64,000 bases of DNA from Bacteroidales bacterium (GCA_024400495.1 JAKSMR010000008.1:21738-85737); one strand, 5' to 3'; shown: positions 7,768 through 17,102, counted from the first letter of the stretch. Notes: generated by a model from the letters alone, not told the origin. Translations and numbers: made by a program.

Positions 7768-8886
7768 ATGAAACGAACCCTACATATCCTCATGCTCGCC
7801 CTCCTCGCCGGAGCGGCAACCTTCGCCACAGCGCAGAACGCCTCGGTGAAAGGCAGGCTCGCAGGCATGCCCAACGCCAAGATCTACCTCAACGAGGTGA
7901 AGAACAACAAACTTGAAGCCCGCGACACCATCACCCCCAACAGCAAGGGCGAATACAGCCTGGAGCTGAAGGTGGAGAAGGACGCCCTCTACATCCTCCG
8001 CTTCAACATCGAGCGCAGCAACGACATCCACCTGCTGGTGCTGCCCAAGGAGAAGATCACCCTCGACCTGGAGATGATGAAGGCACAGCCCTTCGTCCGC
8101 ATCGCCAACGCCAAAGGCTCGAAGAACGTGGAGGCCTACGCGCAGTTCAACCACGCCTTGAGCGCCAACCTCGACGCCCTGAGCGCCATCGACAACGAAT
8201 ATGTGATGCCCGCCACCACCGAACAGCGCAAGATGGAGCTGAGCAACCAATACCAGAACCTCATGCTGCAGCAGAACCTGGCCATCCGCAAGATCATCGA
8301 GCAGAACAGCAGCTGCCTCATCTCCGCCTTCCTCGTCACCTACTTCGAGCAGGACTTCGCCACCTATGCCGACCTCTACGAGAAGGTCTACGAAGGGCTG
8401 AAGAAGGACCATGCCGACAACGGCTTTGTGGCACACCTGCAACAGAAACTCGCCGCCAGCCTGAAAGAAGGCTCGCTGGCCCCCGAGATAGAGATGAAAG
8501 ACCCCCAGGGCAACACACGCAAACTGAGCGACCTCAGAGGCAACATCGTGATGGTGGACTTCTGGGCATCGTGGTGCAACCCCTGCCGCCGCGAGAACCC
8601 CAACGTGGTGAAGCTCTACCACAAATACCACTCGGCAGGATTCGAGATCTATAGCGTCTCCCTCGACAAGGACAAAGCCTCGTGGCTGCGCGCCATAGAA
8701 AGCGACGGCCTCGTGTGGCCCAACCACGTGAGCGACCTGCGCGGCTGGACCTCCAGCGGCGGAGCCACCTACGGCATCACCTCCGTCCCCTCTACCGTGC
8801 TCATCGACAAGCAGGGCCGCATCATCGCCAAAAACCTCCGCGGCCCCGACCTAGAGCGAAAACTCAAAGAACTGTTCGGATTCTAA
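7768..8886 (+). CDS. TlpA-like thioredoxin-fold lipoprotein/secreted oxidoreductase
   Basis: This 372-residue exported protein has a signal peptide (hydrophobic residues about 5-22, ending ATFATAQ). The N-terminal part (about 25-130) resembles the DUF4369 domain common on Bacteroidota TlpA proteins. The C-terminal thioredoxin domain (about 235-370) carries WCNPC with Cys270 and Cys273, and the cis-proline segment GITSVPSTVLID. It probably reduces disulfides in the periplasm. It lies between the S41 protease and the Nudix gene (6-base gap), so the three probably share a transcript. Confidence 0.93.
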   Translation: MKRTLHILMLALLAGAATFATAQNASVKGRLAGMPNAKIYLNEVKNNKLEARDTITPNSKGEYSLELKVEKDALYILRFNIERSNDIHLLVLPKEKITLDLEMMKAQPFVRIANAKGSKNVEAYAQFNHALSANLDALSAIDNEYVMPATTEQRKMELSNQYQNLMLQQNLAIRKIIEQNSSCLISAFLVTYFEQDFATYADLYEKVYEGLKKDHADNGFVAHLQQKLAASLKEGSLAPEIEMKDPQGNTRKLSDLRGNIVMVDFWASWCNPCRRENPNVVKLYHKYHSAGFEIYSVSLDKDKASWLRAIESDGLVWPNHVSDLRGWTSSGGATYGITSVPSTVLIDKQGRIIAKNLRGPDLERKLKELFGF

Positions 8887-8892
8887 AAAGCT

Positions 8893-9327
8893 ATGGGAGA
8901 ATATACATACCGATACCCTAGACCGTCGCTGACGGCCGACAACGTGCTGTTTGACCTGGAGATGAAACGGGTGCTGCTCGTGCTGCGTGGCGGCGAGCCC
9001 TTCAAAGGCTGCTGGGCTCTGCCGGGAGGATTCTTCGACTTCGCCGACACCGACATCGAGCATACCGCAGCCAGAGAGCTGGAGGAAGAGACGACCCTCA
9101 CGGGAATCCCCCTGCAGCTGGTGGGCGTCTTCTCCAAAGAGGGTCGCGACCCCCGCGGACGTACCGTAACGGTGGCCTTCACCGCCAAAGTCGACCCCCT
9201 CAAGGTACACCCCAAAGGCGGCGACGACGCAGCAGAAGCCCGCTGGCACGACCTCGACAAGCTGCCCCCGTTGGCCTTCGACCACCACGAAATCATCGCA
9301 CGCGCAAAAGAAGTGTTGGACAATTAG
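8893..9327 (+). CDS. Nudix hydrolase
   Basis: This 144-residue protein hydrolyses a nucleoside diphosphate linked to another moiety; the substrate is undetermined. The Nudix region WALPGGFFDFADTDIEHTA-ARELEEETTL is recognisable. It departs from the consensus: the acidic residue before the helix is Asp, one extra residue precedes REL, and the usual Gly after EE is Thr. The three metal-binding acidic residues of RELEEE are intact. The gene starts 6 bases after the TlpA-like stop, and the -33 element of the mrp promoter lies within its last codons. Confidence 0.88.
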   Translation: MGEYTYRYPRPSLTADNVLFDLEMKRVLLVLRGGEPFKGCWALPGGFFDFADTDIEHTAARELEEETTLTGIPLQLVGVFSKEGRDPRGRTVTVAFTAKVDPLKVHPKGGDDAAEARWHDLDKLPPLAFDHHEIIARAKEVLDN

Positions 9328-9346
9328 AAAAAAAATTGTATCTTTG
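9315..9346 (+). promoter_or_regulatory. Promoter of the mrp-nfu operon
   Basis: TATCTTTG (9339-9346) is a consensus -7 element. GTTG (9315-9318) is a -33 element with a 20-base spacer. The transcript would start near 9350 with a hairpin, GCCTCCT (9350-9356) paired to AGGAGGC (9362-9368), at its extreme 5' end. Such a hairpin could stabilise the mRNA. Confidence 0.82.
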
Positions 9347-9404
9347 CACGCCTCCTCCAAAAGGAGGCACGAGCCTAACAGATTGAATAAAAAACAATAA
9401 ATAT

Positions 9405-10478
9405 ATGAGCAACATCACTCAAACCATGATAGAAATGGCGTTGTCGCACGTCAACGACCCCGATCTGGGACGCAGTCTCACCGAGCTGGGCATGATCAGC
9501 AACATCGCTATCGACGGAATGAAGGTCAGCTTCGACCTCGTACTCACCACCCCCGCCTGCCCCATGAAACACAAGATGGCCGACGACTGCACCAACGCCA
9601 TCCACGAGCTGGTCGACCGCAACGCAGAAGTCACCATCAACTTCACCGCCAAAGAAGTGAAGCCTATCGACAAGAGCACCATCCTCCCCACGGTCAAGAA
9701 CGTTATCGCTGTGGCCTCGGGCAAAGGCGGCGTAGGCAAGAGCACCGTAGCCGTGAACCTCGCCATCTCGTTGGCCAAGACCGGCGCCAAAGTGGCTCTG
9801 GTGGATGCCGACATCTACGGCCCTTCGATCCCCATCATGTTTGACGTCACCGACGATCAGATCTACGGCGAACAGCACGACGAGAAGACCTTCATGACCC
9901 CCATCGAGAAATACGGCATCAAGCTGATGTCGGTAGGCTTCCTCGTTGAACCCACCAAAGCGCTGGCATGGCGCGGCCCCATGGCCTCCAACGCCATGAA
10001 GCAGCTCGTCACCGAGACCTGGTGGGATGAGATAGACTACATGGTGGTCGACATGCCTCCCGGAACCGGCGACATCCAGCTCACCATCGCCAACACCCTG
10101 CCCGTCACCGGCGCCATCATCGTCAGCACCCCACAGCAGGTGGCCCTGGCCGACGTGGTGCGCGGCGTAGAGCTCTTCCAGGACGAGAACGTCAACATCC
10201 CCGTGCTCGGTTTTGTGGAGAACATGGCCTACTTCACCCCCGCCGAACTGCCCAACAACAAATACTACATCTTCGGCAAAGGCGGCTGCTCGAAACTCGC
10301 CCAGGATATGAACATCCCTCTGCTCGGCGAGATCCCCCTGGTGCAGAGCATCGCCGAGAGCGGCGACGCCGGCAAGCCCGTCAGCCTCGAATATGGCAGC
10401 CCCGAGAGCGAAGCCTTCCGCACCCTGGCAGAGAACACCATCAAGGAGATCTGCCGCGTAAACGCCACAAAAGAATAA
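9405..10478 (+). CDS. mrp: Mrp/ApbC-type Fe-S cluster carrier ATPase
   Basis: This is a 357-residue P-loop ATPase that transfers Fe-S clusters to apoproteins in the cytoplasm. The N-terminal MIP18/DUF59 domain (about 1-85, with DPDLGRSLTELGMI and TTPACPMK) precedes the ParA-like domain. The deviant Walker A GKGGVGKST begins near residue 106, followed by DADIYGPSIP and DMPPGTGDIQL. The usual C-terminal CxxC of Mrp is not seen; the late region reads FGKGGCSKLA with one Cys. The Nfu-type scaffold gene follows after 22 bases, which supports an Fe-S role. Confidence 0.95.
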   Translation: MSNITQTMIEMALSHVNDPDLGRSLTELGMISNIAIDGMKVSFDLVLTTPACPMKHKMADDCTNAIHELVDRNAEVTINFTAKEVKPIDKSTILPTVKNVIAVASGKGGVGKSTVAVNLAISLAKTGAKVALVDADIYGPSIPIMFDVTDDQIYGEQHDEKTFMTPIEKYGIKLMSVGFLVEPTKALAWRGPMASNAMKQLVTETWWDEIDYMVVDMPPGTGDIQLTIANTLPVTGAIIVSTPQQVALADVVRGVELFQDENVNIPVLGFVENMAYFTPAELPNNKYYIFGKGGCSKLAQDMNIPLLGEIPLVQSIAESGDAGKPVSLEYGSPESEAFRTLAENTIKEICRVNATKE

Positions 10479-10500
10479 CCCCGAACAACATAGATATCAC

Positions 10501-10740
10501 ATGGAAAATAGAGAAGAAGTTATCCGCAAAGTACAAAACGCCTTACAGCAGGTGCGCCCCTACCTCCAGCAGGACGGCGGCGATGTAGAGTATGTCGATA
10601 TGACCAACGAAGGAGTGGTGATGGTACGCCTCAAAGGCCACTGCGGCTCCTGCCCCCACGCCCTCCAGACCCTTAAACAAGGCATCGAGGTCGCCCTCAA
10701 AGAGGCCATACCCGAAGTGAAGGCCGTAGAACGCGTATAA
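10501..10740 (+). CDS. NifU-like (Nfu) C-terminal domain protein
   Basis: This small 79-residue Fe-S scaffold has the Nfu signature LKGHCGSCPHA, in which Cys48 and Cys51 would bind a 4Fe-4S cluster at a homodimer interface. The segment RPYLQQDGGDVEYVDM is also typical. It follows mrp closely and the pair probably acts together in cluster assembly and transfer. Confidence 0.95.
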   Translation: MENREEVIRKVQNALQQVRPYLQQDGGDVEYVDMTNEGVVMVRLKGHCGSCPHALQTLKQGIEVALKEAIPEVKAVERV

Positions 10741-10752
10741 CTCCGCAGACCG

Positions 10753-11301
10753 ATGGTATATACCAAGACAGGCGACAAAGGAGAGACCTCGCTGGTTGGC
10801 GGCACTCGCGTGAAGAAGAACGACCTGCGCGTAGAATGCTACGGCACCATCGACGAGCTCAACGCCCAGGTGGGCGTGGTGGCCGAATGGACTAGGCCCA
10901 TCAGCGACAAGCACTACCTCTCCTTGAAAGAGATCCAGAACAGGCTCTTCGTCATCCAGACCCTTCTGGCTACCGAAGACAAGGCTCTCTACGCCAAGAT
11001 GCCCCAGCTCCCCGCCGACACTACCTCCAGCCTGGAGAAAGCCATCGACGCCATCGTGGATGAACTACCCAGAAACAACGCCTTCATCATCCCCGGAGGC
11101 AACATGGCCGGAGCACAATGCCACGTGGCGCGCACAGTATGCCGCCGCGCCGAACGGCTACTCGTGGGACTCAAAGAGCATGTGGAGGTGGAGGAGAACA
11201 TCTGCCGATACATCAACCGCCTGAGCGACTACCTCTTCGTCCTCTCGCGCCTGATGGTCATCGCCGATGGAAAAGAAGAAAATTTTTGGTCGGCAAAATA
11301 A
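10753..11301 (+). CDS. Cob(I)alamin adenosyltransferase, PduO type
   Basis: This 182-residue enzyme transfers the adenosyl group of ATP to cob(I)alamin to make coenzyme B12. The N-terminal ATP-binding motif TKTGDKGETSLVGG is diagnostic for the PduO family. YGTIDELNAQVG and the late Arg-rich helix ARTVCRRAERLLVGL fit the trimeric fold. It starts 12 bases after nfu. No cobalamin riboswitch was recognised upstream, and no B12 synthesis genes are in the window, so it probably salvages corrinoids. Confidence 0.95.
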   Translation: MVYTKTGDKGETSLVGGTRVKKNDLRVECYGTIDELNAQVGVVAEWTRPISDKHYLSLKEIQNRLFVIQTLLATEDKALYAKMPQLPADTTSSLEKAIDAIVDELPRNNAFIIPGGNMAGAQCHVARTVCRRAERLLVGLKEHVEVEENICRYINRLSDYLFVLSRLMVIADGKEENFWSAK

Positions 11302-11375
11302 TAATACCGGCCCTTCTGCGTTAAAGAGAAGAAAGACTTCATACAATAACAATCGTAATTAGAACCTATAGAACT

Positions 11376-11597
11376 ATGTATTGGACACTTGAATTAGCGA
11401 CTAAACTGGAAGATGCTCCTTGGCCCGCAACCAAAGATGAGCTTATTGACTATGCACAACGTACTGGAGCACCCATGGAGGTCATCGAGAACCTCATGGA
11501 GATGGAAGACGAGGGCGACACCTACGACAGCATCGAGGACATCTGGCCCGACTATCCCACCAAAGAAGACTTTTTCTTCCAGGAGGACGAATACTAG
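11376..11597 (+). CDS. DUF2795-family small acidic protein
   Basis: This 73-residue cytoplasmic protein contains the pattern PWPATKDELIDYAQRTGAP-MEVIENLMEM, which fits the DUF2795 family, plus an acidic tail. The function is unknown. A strong terminator follows 28 bases after the stop. Confidence 0.82.
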   Translation: MYWTLELATKLEDAPWPATKDELIDYAQRTGAPMEVIENLMEMEDEGDTYDSIEDIWPDYPTKEDFFFQEDEY

Positions 11598-11624
11598 GCC
11601 TTCTTACCGGCCTTCTTTCCCTTA

Positions 11625-11660
11625 AAAGAACAGCTCCCATTGTGGGCTGTTCTTTCTTAT
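11625..11660 (+). terminator. Rho-independent terminator after the DUF2795 gene
   Basis: AAAGAACAGC (11625-11634) pairs with GCTGTTCTTT (11646-11655), with an inner CCCA/TGGG. The sequence continues CTTAT, so the T-tract is short but includes the TTCTTTCTT of the 3' arm. Confidence 0.8.
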
Positions 11661-11690
11661 ACTCTAGGCAAGCTCTAAACAAACCTTCTT

Positions 11691-12497
11691 ATGAAAATCA
11701 CCATCCTAGGCTCTGGCAATGTGGCTACTCATCTGGCTCTGGCTCACCGCCAGGCAGGCCATCAGATAGTACAGATCTGGTCGCGCGACTTCGACCATGC
11801 CGAACAGCTGGCCGACCTGGTCTATGCCGAACCCACCAACAGGCTGAATCTGATCTATCCCACCAGCGACATCTACATCCTCGCCGTGAGCGACGACGCG
11901 CTTTTTGATCTGGCACTCGACTTCCAGATGAGAGAGGCCCTAGTGCTCCACACCAGCGGCTCGGTATCGATGAATGTGTTGCGCCCGATGAGCAGGCACC
12001 ACGGCGTCCTCTACGTCCCGCAGAGCTTCGTGCGCACGGTGGCTATGGACTACAGCCAGCTGCCCTTCTGCCTTGAAGCCAGCGACAACGAATCGATGAA
12101 GAAGCTAGAGACGCTGGCACGCTCGGTATCGGAGAACATCTACCACATCTCCAGCGCCGAGAGACAATGGCTGCACATAGCTTCGGTGATGGTGAACAAC
12201 TTCGGCAACGCGCTAAATGCGCTGGCTCAGGACATGTTGAAAACGCAAGGTATCTCCTTCGAGATCCTCCGTCCGCTTATACAGATTACCGCCGAGAAAG
12301 CGATGCTCTCCATCAAGGCACACGACAACCCCAAGGAGGAGCCGACCCTATGGCGCCTGCAGACCGGACCTGCGGTAAGAGGCGACGAGAAGACCATCAG
12401 CCGCCATGTAGCCATGCTCAAGGGAAACCCCGACCTGCAGAGGCTATATGAGATGATGACCGAAATCATCATAAACGCAACCTCAAAAAGCAAATAA
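11691..12497 (+). CDS. Rossmann-fold protein with DUF2520 domain
   Basis: This 268-residue protein starts with a dinucleotide-binding motif MKITILGSGNVATHLA. The C-terminal half (about 130-260) is helical as in DUF2520, related to the ProC/6-phosphogluconate dehydrogenase-like oxidoreductases. The segment ERQWLHIASVMVNNFGNALN is typical of the dimerisation helices. The substrate is unknown. It is followed by the menaquinone methyltransferase gene after 3 bases, so the two are probably translated from one message. Confidence 0.88.
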   Translation: MKITILGSGNVATHLALAHRQAGHQIVQIWSRDFDHAEQLADLVYAEPTNRLNLIYPTSDIYILAVSDDALFDLALDFQMREALVLHTSGSVSMNVLRPMSRHHGVLYVPQSFVRTVAMDYSQLPFCLEASDNESMKKLETLARSVSENIYHISSAERQWLHIASVMVNNFGNALNALAQDMLKTQGISFEILRPLIQITAEKAMLSIKAHDNPKEEPTLWRLQTGPAVRGDEKTISRHVAMLKGNPDLQRLYEMMTEIIINATSKSK

Positions 12498-12500
12498 GCA

Positions 12501-13208
12501 ATGGCAACCAGAATTTCGCGCAGCAATGTCAGCAATATGTTCGACAGTATTGCTCCCACCTACGACCTGATGAACCACCTCCTCTCCTTCGGAGTGGACC
12601 GCGGCTGGCGACGCAAGACGGTAAAACTGATAGGACAGGGACGCCATCAGACTATCGCCGACTTCGCCACAGGCACCGGAGACCTGGCTATCGCCCTAGC
12701 AAAGAAACTCTCTCCAAAGCAGATCTATGGCCTCGACTTCTCGGCAGAGATGCTCAAGATAGCAAAAAGCAAATGCGAGAAGGAGGGTGTCGGACAGAGG
12801 GTAGAGCTGCGAGAGGAGAACTGCGAACATACGACACTCGCAGACGGAGAGGCTGAGGCTGTTACCTGCGCGTTCGGAATACGCAACTTCAACGACGCCG
12901 AACAGGGCCTACAGGAGATGCATCGTGTGCTGACCCGGGGAGGACAGGTTGCCATCCTCGAGTTCTCGACTCCACGGAAAGGCATCGTCGGCGCCCTCGT
13001 GAGGTGGTACTATATGCATGTGATGCCCTTTGCCGGGAAGCTCATCGCCGGCAACAAGGGCGCTTATACCTATCTGCCCAAGACCATCCTAGAGTTTCCC
13101 GACGGCGAGCGCTTCTGCGAGATGATGCGCCAGGCAGGCTTCGTGGAAGTGGGTTTCCGCTCGCTGACCTTCAATATGGTCAACCTCTATTTCGGAAAAA
13201 AAGCATAA
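12501..13208 (+). CDS. menG: Demethylmenaquinone methyltransferase
   Basis: This SAM-dependent methyltransferase (235 residues) performs the last step of menaquinone synthesis, the C-methylation of demethylmenaquinone. The family signatures MFDSIAPTYDLMNHLLSFG-VDRGWRRK near the start and RVLTRGGQVAILEFSTP are both present. The SAM motif ADFATGTGDLAIALAK is intact. It is coupled to the DUF2520 gene. The downstream flippase gene is convergent. Confidence 0.96.
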   Translation: MATRISRSNVSNMFDSIAPTYDLMNHLLSFGVDRGWRRKTVKLIGQGRHQTIADFATGTGDLAIALAKKLSPKQIYGLDFSAEMLKIAKSKCEKEGVGQRVELREENCEHTTLADGEAEAVTCAFGIRNFNDAEQGLQEMHRVLTRGGQVAILEFSTPRKGIVGALVRWYYMHVMPFAGKLIAGNKGAYTYLPKTILEFPDGERFCEMMRQAGFVEVGFRSLTFNMVNLYFGKKA

Positions 13209-13316
13209 CCCAGCCTTCGGTAAGGGAGCTTTCATCTTCCGCCCTCTTGTGGACGGACGTACACCTGTGTTATGCAGGTTTGCATTCCTGCTGACGAAAA
13301 ACAACTGATATCATTC

Positions 13317-14570
13317 CTACAGACCTCTCTCGTAGCGGCGGATAAGGCCACTATACCAAACAAGAAGCAGTAAAGAGACAACGGCGCCGCTAAGAGCGAA
13401 ATACAAGATAGCGCCGGCAAAATCGCGAGCTACGATTCCATATACCACGGCCGCTATGCGCAGCAGAAGCAGCCCGATATAGAAGAAGAACTCGGTACGC
13501 TGACGGAAGAAGACATTGCTCAAGAAAGAGAGGCTGGTACTGGTCAGCATCACATAAACCCACGGCAAGAGACATTTCACATAGAATCCTATGCCCTCCC
13601 ATCTCCCTCCAAAGAGGAAGGTGAAGATCTCCTCAGCCCAGACAAAGGCAATAAGGAACAGAGGGAAAGCTATCAGGTTCAGCCAGATCGCGAACTTACG
13701 GATGTCGCCCCTGATACTCTCGCGGGCCTGCACCTTTTCGGTAGTACGGACGTAGAGCAGTTTTTCGAAAGCCGAATTGAAGATATTGATCGGACGGAAG
13801 GTAAACGTGAGAGCAAGGCCGAACAGTCCCACAACGGCATCCTCGGCAAAATAGAGGGCAAGCCAAAGGAACGGGAGGTTGTAGGAGAAACTGTTCATAA
13901 GCTCTTTAGGCATCGTGTAGAGAGGGAAATTCTTATGCTTCTGCGCAGCCTCTCTCCTTTCCTGACGTGTGATATCTTTGGGGAGGTTGAGCCTCCTCAG
14001 ACGCAGGAGATAGTTGAGGTTGCCCAACATCTTTCCCAGGACCGTTCCGAGAGGAAGTCCCACAGAATGCAGCAAGCTGCTGAAAGCAAGACCTACTTTG
14101 GCCAGCACCCCAGAGGTGGAGGTAACGACCTCGCTGACAGCTATCTGTCCAAACTCCTTGAACCTATTGAACAGGAAGGTGTAGACTCTGGTGGTTCCGC
14201 AGAAAAAGACCATGAACGGAATCATCAACGCCACTCCGGCAGGAAGGGAGGAGGTGATGGGGAAGAGATAGTAGGCGACGAGGAGCGCGGTAAGGATGAG
14301 GAGCGAGAAGATGGTGTTCATTCGCAAAGCCAGACGTGCAGAAGCCGCTGCCTCGCGGTCGCTTCGGGCGATAACAATAGAGAGCTCGTATTTGCAAGTG
14401 CTCAGGATAATCAGCACTTCGATGTAGCTATAAAAGATATTAAAGACCGAGAAATCGTCGGGCGTATAGATGCGGGAGAGGACAAGATAGGCGACAAAGG
14501 AGATGAACTGCCCCCATACGTTGCCCGAGATGAGCTTCAGTCCGTCCTGGATGATGCGCGGCAGTTTCAT
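13317..14570 (-). CDS. Polysaccharide/lipopolysaccharide flippase-like membrane protein
   Basis: This 417-residue protein has about 12 hydrophobic segments and the N-terminal pattern KLISGNVWGQFISFVAYLVLSRIY of the Wzx/oligosaccharide flippase superfamily (MATE-like MOP exporters). It would move a lipid-linked glycan across the inner membrane. No glycosyltransferase genes adjoin it, so the glycan is unknown. Its start overlaps the stop of the upstream VWA-like membrane gene by 4 bases, which indicates translational coupling. Confidence 0.88.
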   Translation of the reverse strand: MKLPRIIQDGLKLISGNVWGQFISFVAYLVLSRIYTPDDFSVFNIFYSYIEVLIILSTCKYELSIVIARSDREAAASARLALRMNTIFSLLILTALLVAYYLFPITSSLPAGVALMIPFMVFFCGTTRVYTFLFNRFKEFGQIAVSEVVTSTSGVLAKVGLAFSSLLHSVGLPLGTVLGKMLGNLNYLLRLRRLNLPKDITRQERREAAQKHKNFPLYTMPKELMNSFSYNLPFLWLALYFAEDAVVGLFGLALTFTFRPINIFNSAFEKLLYVRTTEKVQARESIRGDIRKFAIWLNLIAFPLFLIAFVWAEEIFTFLFGGRWEGIGFYVKCLLPWVYVMLTSTSLSFLSNVFFRQRTEFFFYIGLLLLRIAAVVYGIVARDFAGAILYFALSGAVVSLLLLVWYSGLIRRYERGL

Positions 14571-16651
14571 ATCTCTCCGTTATATTTTCGGGTGAACCAT
14601 TCGGCGCCGAGCAGCAGGACAAGAAGGATGAAGATCCAGGGAAGGTTCAGCAGCTCGGAATATTTCGTTTGGGTGAAGATTACCGACTTGATGTCGTCGC
14701 GCTCTTTCAAAAGGGCGGGAATCCTCTCCAGGTCGGCAGGATAGAGCATGGCTCCGTTGCTGTTGTGCGCCAGCGTGTTCAGGAGCGAGTGGCTGGCCAC
14801 CAGATCGAGATCTTCCAGCTGCAACGCCTCAACGACAAAGGTGCCGCTTTTTGTCAGTTTCTTACCAGCCAACGTGGTTTCGGCCGAGAACGTATAAGTG
14901 CCGGCGTCGAGGTTGCCGAGCTTGAGGCCATAGGCGTTGGAAGTACGGTTGAAGGAGAAGGAAGAGACCTCGTTGCCGCTATTGGAATGGAGCGAGAGAA
15001 GGACCTCGGGCTCGTTCACCAGCTCGTAGTTCTCGTTGTAAAGCATTGCTTCTACAACCACCTCTTCTCCGGCACGATAGAGCGCCTTATGCTCAATATG
15101 GAAACGCTCTTTGTCGGCTTTCATCGAGGTGTAGACGACACTCTTATTAATAAAGGTATTGAATGCGTCGTGGGAGTTGTTCTCGCGGAAGTCCTCGAGA
15201 CGCCAACGCCAGAGTCCTTCGCCGCAGATAAAAGCATATCGGACGCCTTCTTTCTGAGAGAAGGCAACAAGAGGAAGACCGCTGTTTACTGTGCCAATTT
15301 TTGACAAAAAGAGACTCTGCGAATTACTGGACAGACGATAGTCGCCGAAAGGAGCTGTGAGAGGCGGCATCTTCTCGAGGCGCTTGACGATATCGTCGCT
15401 AAGGGTGAAGAAGGAGAAGGCGTTGTTGTAGAGCGGGAGCGACTCGTTGATTTTGTTGAGTCTTGTGGAGATCTCCAGCCCTAGATGAAGGCTGCTGAGA
15501 CGGGAGAGGTCGGTCAGGCTTCCGACGACGAACATAACCGGCACATCCTTGGGGAGTTGCGCCAGCTGCGAAGGCATTCCACTTCGGGTGGGGAGGTTGT
15601 GAAGGATGAGCAGGTCGTAGTCGGCGGCAGAGGCGCGGAAATCGCCCATGAGAAAGCTCTCAACCTCGTAGTTCTGGTTGCTCTGCAGGCTCTGGCGAAG
15701 TGCGGCCACATCGGGATGAGGAGCGGCGGCTACGATGGCCACTTTCTGGTGTCCGTCGATCACCTCTACCGAGAAGGAACGGCTGTTGTTCTTCGTGGAG
15801 ACTTCGCCCGAGCACTCGGCTATATGGACCGTATAATGCTGTACGCCAGCCTTCTCTGCATCGATAAGCAGTTGTTCGGTTGTGGAGAAATGGTCGGCGT
15901 CGTAGACGAGGGTTTTGGAGAAGATGGTCTTGCCGTCGTGCTGGACGGAGATCTGTTTCTGCTGGCCTTTGAGTTTGTTGGCGACGATGGTGATTTCGAC
16001 AGGGAACTGGTTGCCGAGATAGGCGATCTTGTTGAAGCGGAGGTGGCTTACCGAAGCGTCGGCTCTTAGAGTGGTGTCGCCCAAGGCGATGGTGTAGATC
16101 GGATAGGGAAGTCCTTCGGCACATTGGATGGGGTTGAGGCCAAGGTTGTAGATGCCGTCGCCCGAGAGGATGACTGCGCCGACGTTGCGTCCTTCGTAAC
16201 GCGACTTCAAGTCGCTGAGCGCGGCCGACATATCGGTTGCTCCTTCGCTGAAATCCAAGGTGTTACCTTCCTTAAGGCTTTCGCCGTAGGTGTAGGTCCG
16301 CACCTCGTAGTCTTTGCTTAGCTCGGCTACGAGATCGGCGATCTTCTCCGGATATTGGCCGCGATAGAATGCCGAATCTCTGCTCAACGAAAGCGACTGC
16401 GAATTGTCCTGAGCGAGCAGGACGATCGGGCGTTCCTTCTCGTGGCGCTCGCGCTTGACCAGAGGGGCGAGCAGGAGGGCTGCGATGAGCATGATGGAAA
16501 GGAAACGCAACGCCGAGAGTGTCCAGCGCAAGGGCTTGGAGAACTTGGCACGATGCTCTTTCCCAACAAGATAGAGCGCCGAACTGCCCAAGCCTCCGAG
16601 CAGAGCACAGAGCAGGAGGAAGTACCAGGGGAAGTCGCTAATCAGTTGCAT
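14567..16651 (-). CDS. Membrane-anchored protein with VWA-like domain
   Basis: This 694-residue protein has two N-terminal membrane segments (about 10-30 and 45-65), a large periplasmic part and a C-terminal membrane segment (about 670-690). A MIDAS-like DxSxS is present at Asp82-Ser86 (QDNSQSLS), with GAVILSGDGIYNLG later, as in VWA folds. A later part (VAIVAAAPHPDVAALRQSL) resembles the glutamine-amidotransferase-like fold of large Bacteroidota membrane proteins. The function is unknown. The flippase gene overlaps its stop by 4 bases. It was not identified beyond these features. Confidence 0.72.
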   Translation of the reverse strand: MQLISDFPWYFLLLCALLGGLGSSALYLVGKEHRAKFSKPLRWTLSALRFLSIMLIAALLLAPLVKRERHEKERPIVLLAQDNSQSLSLSRDSAFYRGQYPEKIADLVAELSKDYEVRTYTYGESLKEGNTLDFSEGATDMSAALSDLKSRYEGRNVGAVILSGDGIYNLGLNPIQCAEGLPYPIYTIALGDTTLRADASVSHLRFNKIAYLGNQFPVEITIVANKLKGQQKQISVQHDGKTIFSKTLVYDADHFSTTEQLLIDAEKAGVQHYTVHIAECSGEVSTKNNSRSFSVEVIDGHQKVAIVAAAPHPDVAALRQSLQSNQNYEVESFLMGDFRASAADYDLLILHNLPTRSGMPSQLAQLPKDVPVMFVVGSLTDLSRLSSLHLGLEISTRLNKINESLPLYNNAFSFFTLSDDIVKRLEKMPPLTAPFGDYRLSSNSQSLFLSKIGTVNSGLPLVAFSQKEGVRYAFICGEGLWRWRLEDFRENNSHDAFNTFINKSVVYTSMKADKERFHIEHKALYRAGEEVVVEAMLYNENYELVNEPEVLLSLHSNSGNEVSSFSFNRTSNAYGLKLGNLDAGTYTFSAETTLAGKKLTKSGTFVVEALQLEDLDLVASHSLLNTLAHNSNGAMLYPADLERIPALLKERDDIKSVIFTQTKYSELLNLPWIFILLVLLLGAEWFTRKYNGEI

Positions 16652-17102
16652 ACGAATGATAACGCGGAAAGTGGTTTTTTATTGTCTGAAGTCGAAAATT
16701 TCAGGAGGACGGGCCCTTCCCAGCTTCTGGTTTCCGCCCAGGAAGGCAGCAGCCGGAAAGCGTCCAGCCTCCCCCTCCTGCCCTATTTTGCGGGGCCGAT
16801 CTAGGCGCTAGATAGGCGCTACCCATATGCTAGATAGGCGCTACCTATACGCTACCTAGGCGCTACTCCGGACTTGACGGCTGGCTGAAGCGAGGCTGAC
16901 GGGAGAGAAGAAAGAGACAGAGAGGCCCCGCGGAAAGCGCCTGGAACGACTGCCGGAAAGCGGAAGGAGCGCCTTCGGGACGAAAAATTTTCTGGCTGGC
17001 TATCAGCCCTTTCGCATTATTCTATATAAAAAATATCGCGCCCGCGCAATAAATGGGCAGAAACGGCGTTATAGAGATATAAGAAGCAAGAAACAGACAT
17101 AG
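16652..17102. other. Gap between two divergent envelope genes
   Basis: It contains the 11-bp-period array at 16802-16867 and, just downstream, GGCTGGCTGAA / GCGAGGCTGAC in the same phase. The last 100 bases are AT-rich (TATATAAAAAATATCG) and probably hold the promoter of the 17103 gene, but no TAnnTTTG box could be fixed. Confidence 0.5.
16802..16867. repeat. 11-bp tandem array, unit TAGGCGCTACC
   Basis: Six contiguous 11-base units can be read: TAGGCGCTAGA, TAGGCGCTACC, CATATGCTAGA, TAGGCGCTACC, TATACGCTACC, TAGGCGCTACT. There are no indels between units, and the CTA core is kept in all of them. Confidence 0.85.

Noticed and set aside
10741-10752. Cobalamin riboswitch before the adenosyltransferase gene
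   Set aside because: Only 12 bases separate it from nfu, and no B12-box was seen.
13255-13300. Small hairpins (ACCTG/CAGGT, GCAGG/CCTGC) between menG and the flippase gene as a bidirectional terminator
   Set aside because: Stems are 5 bp and no T-tract follows on either strand.
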